Source: Gemmatimonadaceae bacterium
GTDB lineage: Bacteria; Gemmatimonadota; Gemmatimonadetes; Gemmatimonadales; Gemmatimonadaceae
Assembly (NCBI GenBank): GCA_016720905.1
Contig: JADKJT010000002.1
Span: 248,001-312,000, forward strand
DNA length: 64,000 bases
Direction: 5' to 3'
A model generated the notes under the pieces. The model made no database searches. It was given only the letters and a program-made list of their open reading frames with translations, and was not told the DNA's origin. Below, in pieces: positions 59,565 to 64,000 of the stretch (position 1 is its first letter; each line of letters begins with the position of its first letter). Made by a program: the position numbers and the translations under genes.

Positions 59565-61936
59565 CAGCGCGGTATCGAATCCCCGCGCACCCCGCGAACA
59601 ATCGCCGCCCAACGCGGATCCCGGTGCATCGATTCGAAATTGGGGCTGGTGATGACGAGAAAAGTGCTGGCGTCCCGTTGCGCGACGGCCTGCTGCAACG
59701 CGTGGAACGCGGCGGCGGTATCACCCAGTTGGGCCAGGAAGTCGGCTTGCGAGGCGAGCGAGAAACCGCCCGAACCCTTCAGGATGGCCAGCGCCGCCGA
59801 CTTGTACGCTGCCTCACCTCGCAGGCCGCGGACCATCGCCGTACAAAGGTCAATTGGGTACCCCGCGCTGCACAGTCGGATGGCGTCATCCACGCGTCCA
59901 CCGGTGACGTAGCTGACTATCAGGACCGTCCTCCATCTAAGCGCGCCTGGCGCCAATGCAACCGCACGCTCGGCGCTCACAATCGCGCTGTCGTTCATGC
60001 GGGCACTCCGGAACCAGCTCGTCCGCACCGCGTGCACCACCGGCGCGAGCCGGTCGAGCGCCAATGCCTGTCGCAAGGCGATGCCCGCCGCCTCCTGTTG
60101 GCCGAGCCCCTTCAGCAATTCGCCCTTGAGAATCCAGGCGAACAGGGACGTCGAGTCGGCGTTGATCACGCCATTCACGGTGCGCAGCGCGTCCGCCAGT
60201 CGGTACTGCCCGGCGAGCACGCGTGCCTGCGCCAGCCGTACATCCACCGCCGCACTGTCCAGCGTCATGGCGCGCTGCGCGGCGACCACGGCCTCCTCGA
60301 GAAACGCCAACGATCTGCGCGTCGTGTCGCCGTATTCGGGGAGCAAGACGAGCGACTCGGCCAGCCCTGCCCAGGCGCGTGCATACGTGGAGTCGATACC
60401 CACCGCCTTGGTGAACAGCGTGCGCGCCTCGCGAAGCTTCTCCAATCCTCGCAGCCGCAACAACGCACGCGCGCGCAGCTGCGCATCGCGCGCGGCGGGC
60501 AGTGTTGGGTCGTTCCGCTCGAGCGCGACGCGTTGCGCCTGGCTGAGCGTCACCGACAACGCATCCGCCACCCGCACGGCCACACTGGCCTGCACCCGAA
60601 ACACGTCGCGCAATCGCTCCGTGTAGGGCTGGCTCCAGACGCGCTCGCCGGCCGAGACTTCCATTAACACCGGCACAACTTGCACGCGCGCATTGTCGTC
60701 GAGCGAGTCGCCCGTACTGCGCGCCCACTGCACGGTGCCACTCAACACGTACTGCGCACCGAGCGACGCAGCGAGTTCGCGCGGGCGCATGCTAGCCACG
60801 GTCACCCCGCGTACCCCCTCGCGACCAATCACCTTCACGCCCGGCAGCTGCGCCAGCTGATTGGCGATCTCCTCGCTCACGCCGTCGGCGAAATAGGCAT
60901 CGGCAGCGTTGCCGAGGTTCTCAAACGGGACCACGACGACGATGCGGTTTGCGCGATCGATGCTTGGGCGCGCGAGCACGCGCAGCAGCACGATCAGCGT
61001 GATCGCAAACGCGACGAGCGCCGCCGCCTTGAGCGGGAGACGGAATTTCGACACGGGCCGGACCGCCGTCGCAAACGGGGCCGGCGTGGCAACCGTGTCC
61101 AGCTGCGCCAACACATCATCGGCCGATGGCGGACGATCGCCTGGCAGTTTGGCGAGACAGCGCGCGACGAGCTCCGACAACGCCGCCGGAACGGTGGGCG
61201 CGACAGACGCCACACTGGGCGGCGTTTGTGTCATGTGCGCCGTGATCAGCGCGTGCGCTGACGTATGCTGGGCAAACGGATGCGCGCCCGTGAGCAACTC
61301 GTACGCCAGCACACCCAACGCGTACAGATCGGCCTGATGATCGGTGGACGGATCGCCCGCCGCCTGCTCCGGCGCCATGTACGCCGGCGTGCCAATGGAG
61401 GTGCCCACTGACGTCAGCGTCGCGCCAGGTGCGTTGGTGGCCGATGCGGACAGCGCTTTGGCGATGCCAAAGTCGGTGACCACCGCCGTGCCGCGCGACA
61501 GCAGCACGTTCTCCGGCTTGATATCGCGATGCACAATGCCGCGCTCGTGCGCATACGCCAACGCTTGCGCGATGTTGCGCAGAATCCCAACCGCCTCGGC
61601 CAGCGGCACGGGTCCGGCCAGCATCCGCGCGCGCAACGAATCGCCGCGCACGAACGGCATGGTGTAGTACGGCAGACCGTCGCTCGTGATACCCGTGCTG
61701 TGCACCGGCACGATGTGCGGGTCCTGAAGCGCGGCGGCCAGTTTGATTTCGCGCGTGAAGCGCTCCACGCTGAGCGACGCCGACAGTTCCGGCGACAACA
61801 CCTTCACCACGATCTCGCGCGCGAGCGCATGATCGCGCGCCACGAACACGCGCGACATGCCGCCCCCGCCGAGCTCGCGCTCAAGGGTGAAGTCAGCGCC
61901 AAGCGCCGATTGCAGCGTGTCGCGGAGGTCAGTCAT
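59564..61936 (-). CDS. Ser/Thr kinase with TPR region, operon gene 1
   Basis: A 790-residue kinase: ERELGGGGMSRVFVA (~19-33), Lys45, HRDIKPEN (~136-143), DFGIAKAL and APEQ. One membrane helix follows (~295-318), then a FlgO/adenylate-cyclase-associated TolB-N-like domain (~325-460: IVVVVPFENLGNAADAYFADGVSEEIANQL), then TPR-like helices to the end (~475-760). The start at 61936 (MTDLRDTL) begins the kinase fold. It heads a six-gene minus-strand operon and is divergent from another kinase. Confidence 0.92.
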   Translation of the reverse strand: MTDLRDTLQSALGADFTLERELGGGGMSRVFVARDHALAREIVVKVLSPELSASLSVERFTREIKLAAALQDPHIVPVHSTGITSDGLPYYTMPFVRGDSLRARMLAGPVPLAEAVGILRNIAQALAYAHERGIVHRDIKPENVLLSRGTAVVTDFGIAKALSASATNAPGATLTSVGTSIGTPAYMAPEQAAGDPSTDHQADLYALGVLAYELLTGAHPFAQHTSAHALITAHMTQTPPSVASVAPTVPAALSELVARCLAKLPGDRPPSADDVLAQLDTVATPAPFATAVRPVSKFRLPLKAAALVAFAITLIVLLRVLARPSIDRANRIVVVVPFENLGNAADAYFADGVSEEIANQLAQLPGVKVIGREGVRGVTVASMRPRELAASLGAQYVLSGTVQWARSTGDSLDDNARVQVVPVLMEVSAGERVWSQPYTERLRDVFRVQASVAVRVADALSVTLSQAQRVALERNDPTLPAARDAQLRARALLRLRGLEKLREARTLFTKAVGIDSTYARAWAGLAESLVLLPEYGDTTRRSLAFLEEAVVAAQRAMTLDSAAVDVRLAQARVLAGQYRLADALRTVNGVINADSTSLFAWILKGELLKGLGQQEAAGIALRQALALDRLAPVVHAVRTSWFRSARMNDSAIVSAERAVALAPGALRWRTVLIVSYVTGGRVDDAIRLCSAGYPIDLCTAMVRGLRGEAAYKSAALAILKGSGGFSLASQADFLAQLGDTAAAFHALQQAVAQRDASTFLVITSPNFESMHRDPRWAAIVRGVRGDSIPR

Positions 61937-62063
61937 GCACAGACGGAAGGGGGTCACCAACGGATTCCGGAATCTACAGCGCAACACCCGTCGCGTCCTC
62001 GACCAGGAACGCTGTGCGCAGAAGCCCGCTAGTCGCCGCTCCTGCGCACTGGTACATTCGGCC

Positions 62064-64000
62064 ATGCCCACCCTCGACCGCCTCACCGCCGCGCTCGCCG
62101 ACCGCTACCGCATCGAGCGTGAGCTTGGGGCTGGCGGCATGGCCACCGTCTACCTGGCGGAAGACCTCAAGCACGACCGCCGCGTCGCGATCAAGGTCCT
62201 CAAGCCCGAACTCGCCGCCGTGCTCGGCGCCGAGCGCTTCGTGGTGGAGATCAAGACCACGGCGGCGATGAGTCATCCGCATATTCTGCCGCTCTTTGAT
62301 TCCGGCGAAGCGGACGGCTTCTTGTACTACGTGATGCCGTACATCGAAGGCGAAACGATTCGCGAGAAGCTCACGCGCGAAACGCAGTTCGGCATCGACG
62401 AAGCGGTGCGCATCACGCGCGAGATCGCCGACGCCCTCGACTACGCGCACCGCCGCGGCATCATTCACCGCGACATCAAGCCGGAGAACATTCTCCTGCA
62501 CGATGGGCGCGCGATGGTGATGGACTTCGGCATCGCGCTGGCGGTGAGCGCGGCGGCGGGTGGGCGCATGACCGAGACGGGCTTGAGCCTCGGCACGCCG
62601 CACTACATGAGTCCCGAGCAGGCCACCGCCGAAAAGGAGATCACGCCGCGCAGTGACGTGTACTCGCTGGCCAGCGTGCTCTACGAGATGCTCGCCGGTG
62701 AACCGCCACACAGCGGCGGCTCGGCGCAGGCGATCATCATGAAGATCATCGCCGAGCCGGCGCAGCTCGTGACGCAGCTGCGCAAGTCGGTGCCGACGAA
62801 CGTGGCCGCGGCGCTCGACATGGCGCTGCAGAAGGTGCCGGCCGATCGGTTTGCCAGCGCGGCCAAGTTCGCGGAGGCGCTGGCGAATCCCGCGTTCACG
62901 ACGCGCGGGACGGCGCAACTCACGGGCGCGACGGGCAGCACACGCGGCGTTGCCACACCGTGGTTCGTGGCCACGGCGGCCGTCGCACTGATCGCCACCG
63001 CGGTGGCGGGCTGGGGGCTGCTGCATCCGGCCCCGGTGCCTCGCGTGGCGCGCTTTCCGTTGCTCCTGCCCGAAGACCAGGCGCTGTTCGCGAACTCGCA
63101 GGCCACGCTCGCCACGTTGACGCCCGACGGCCGCACGCTCGTCTACCTCGGCAGCGAAGGCGCAGGACGGCGCCTGTGGGTGCGCCCGCTCGATCGGCTC
63201 GACGCCACGCCGCTGGCCGGCACCGAGAACGCGGACGCCCCATCGGTGTCGCCCGACGGCACACGCATCGCCTTCCTCGTCTACAACGACGGGAGCTCCG
63301 GAACGGCGCGCCGGAACGCCCTCAAGGTGGTGCCGATCGGTGGAGGACCGGTCCTTACGCTCATCGACACACTGGTGGACGCCTACGGCGGCGTCTCGTG
63401 GAGCGCTGACGGCTACATCTATTACCACGGCTACGGCAGCCTCGAGGGCAACGGGATCGCGCGGGTCAAGGCGACCGGGGGACGGGCCGAGATTGCCTCT
63501 CGGCCCGACAGGAGCCGCGGCGAGAACTTCCACTACAGACCGAGTGCGTTGCCCGGTGGCCGTGGGGTGCTGCTGGCCAGCCGAACGAGGACCGCGAAGG
63601 GAACCACGCAGGAGATCGCGGTGCTCGACACCCGCACGGGGACCCACCGCATCCTCACCGCTGGCGTGACTGCGGTCTACGCCGAGAGCGGTCATCTGCT
63701 CTTCGTGACGGAGGGGGGCGCGCTGATGGCGGCGCCCTTCGACCTCAGCGGGCTTCGCCTCACCGGGGAGGCCGTGCTCCTCGGCGATAGCGTCGCCGTC
63801 GGCGGTGAAAACCTGCAGAACGCCACCATCTCCCTGTCACGCGACGGTACGTTAGCGTACGTCGCGGGGGTGGCGCTGCGTGCGACGCGGGAGTTGGTGT
63901 GGGTCGGCCGCGACGGCATCGCACGCGCTGTGGACTCCTCCTGGTCGGGCGAGATGAAAGGGCGCCCGGTGCTCTCACCTGACGGGCGCTCGGCGGCCGT
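62064..64000 (+). CDS. Ser/Thr kinase with TolB/WD40-like sensor, partial
   Basis: The frame opens at ATG 62064 and stays open to the right edge (645 residues visible), so the 3' end is missing. Kinase motifs are ERELGAGGMATVYLA (~18-32), Lys44, HRDIKPEN (~135-142), DFGIAL and SPEQ. One membrane helix follows (~296-317, WFVATAAVALIATAVAGWGLL). A TolB/WD40-like propeller follows with LTPDGRTLVYLG, VSPDGTRIAFL and LSRDGTLAYV. Close in design to the kinase at 52105-54753. Divergent from the TPR kinase with 127 bp between the starts. Confidence 0.9.
   Translation, partial: MPTLDRLTAALADRYRIERELGAGGMATVYLAEDLKHDRRVAIKVLKPELAAVLGAERFVVEIKTTAAMSHPHILPLFDSGEADGFLYYVMPYIEGETIREKLTRETQFGIDEAVRITREIADALDYAHRRGIIHRDIKPENILLHDGRAMVMDFGIALAVSAAAGGRMTETGLSLGTPHYMSPEQATAEKEITPRSDVYSLASVLYEMLAGEPPHSGGSAQAIIMKIIAEPAQLVTQLRKSVPTNVAAALDMALQKVPADRFASAAKFAEALANPAFTTRGTAQLTGATGSTRGVATPWFVATAAVALIATAVAGWGLLHPAPVPRVARFPLLLPEDQALFANSQATLATLTPDGRTLVYLGSEGAGRRLWVRPLDRLDATPLAGTENADAPSVSPDGTRIAFLVYNDGSSGTARRNALKVVPIGGGPVLTLIDTLVDAYGGVSWSADGYIYYHGYGSLEGNGIARVKATGGRAEIASRPDRSRGENFHYRPSALPGGRGVLLASRTRTAKGTTQEIAVLDTRTGTHRILTAGVTAVYAESGHLLFVTEGGALMAAPFDLSGLRLTGEAVLLGDSVAVGGENLQNATISLSRDGTLAYVAGVALRATRELVWVGRDGIARAVDSSWSGEMKGRPVLSPDGRSAA

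Noticed and set aside
61974..63695. A 573-codon minus-strand open frame opposite the partial kinase
   Set aside because: The plus strand carries a full kinase domain with all catalytic motifs; the minus frame is His/Arg-rich and resembles nothing.

Overview
The window is GC-rich, gene-dense bacterial chromosome with short intergenic gaps and many start/stop overlaps. Its gene content suggests the phylum Gemmatimonadota, probably a Gemmatimonas-like organism. The signs are several membrane-anchored Ser/Thr kinases fused to TolB/WD40-like or TPR sensor regions, very large secreted BNR/sortilin-type proteins, a DUF5916 barrel protein, carboxypeptidase-regulatory TonB-type receptors, and abundant secreted hydrolases. 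This assignment rests on gene content only. I see no rRNA, tRNA, CRISPR array, prophage or insertion sequence.

Layout. 0-7 kb: the end of an MBL-fold hydrolase, a small secreted protein, a type II pantothenate kinase, and a TonB-type outer-membrane receptor coupled to a secreted protein. 7-17 kb: two paralogous small secreted proteins, a RidA protein, a 1095-residue BNR/sortilin-like protein, a secreted esterase, a MOT1-type molybdate transporter and a NatAB-like ABC exporter. 17.3-26.3 kb: a nine-gene minus-strand operon, the most interesting region. In transcription order it holds an SPFH/zinc-ribbon protein, S-adenosylmethionine decarboxylase, two zinc-ribbon DUF4178 proteins, a 61-residue membrane protein, a DUF350 protein, a membrane-fused spermidine-synthase-like protein, a flavin amine-oxidase-like protein with a Tat-like motif, and a Ser/Thr kinase. 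26.4-34.6 kb: bacilliredoxin plus GroES-like protein, an M24 peptidase, an esterase, a DUF6174 lipoprotein, signal peptidase I, a histone-H1-like/SWIB protein, endonuclease IV and a lipoprotein. 34.7-51.6 kb: P5C dehydrogenase, sulfatase, PhzF, a diguanylate cyclase, a large outer-membrane protein, an M20 hydrolase coupled to an aminotransferase, a phosphoesterase, a second M20 hydrolase and the DUF5916 protein. 51.6-61.9 kb: a six-gene minus-strand operon holding two different Ser/Thr kinases around a penicillin-acylase-family protein, a SnoaL-like protein and a GH36-like glycosidase. A divergent fourth kinase runs off the right edge.

Overlaid on the genes is a dispersed repeat family made of the heptamer GGGAGAC. 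Six of seven copies are palindromic, with a conserved centre GAC-RTCC...GGAY-GTC. Four copies sit in or at the 3' end of the polyamine/SPFH operon. In three of these the repeat is translated: as the N-terminal extension of the amine-oxidase-like protein, the C-terminal tail of SpeD and the C-terminal tail of the kinase. A second heptamer family (GGTACTT/AGTACTT) fills two convergent gene junctions and supplies both stop codons in one of them. A phased array of TTTCyCCTCTGA-like motifs lies upstream of the SWIB/H1 gene.
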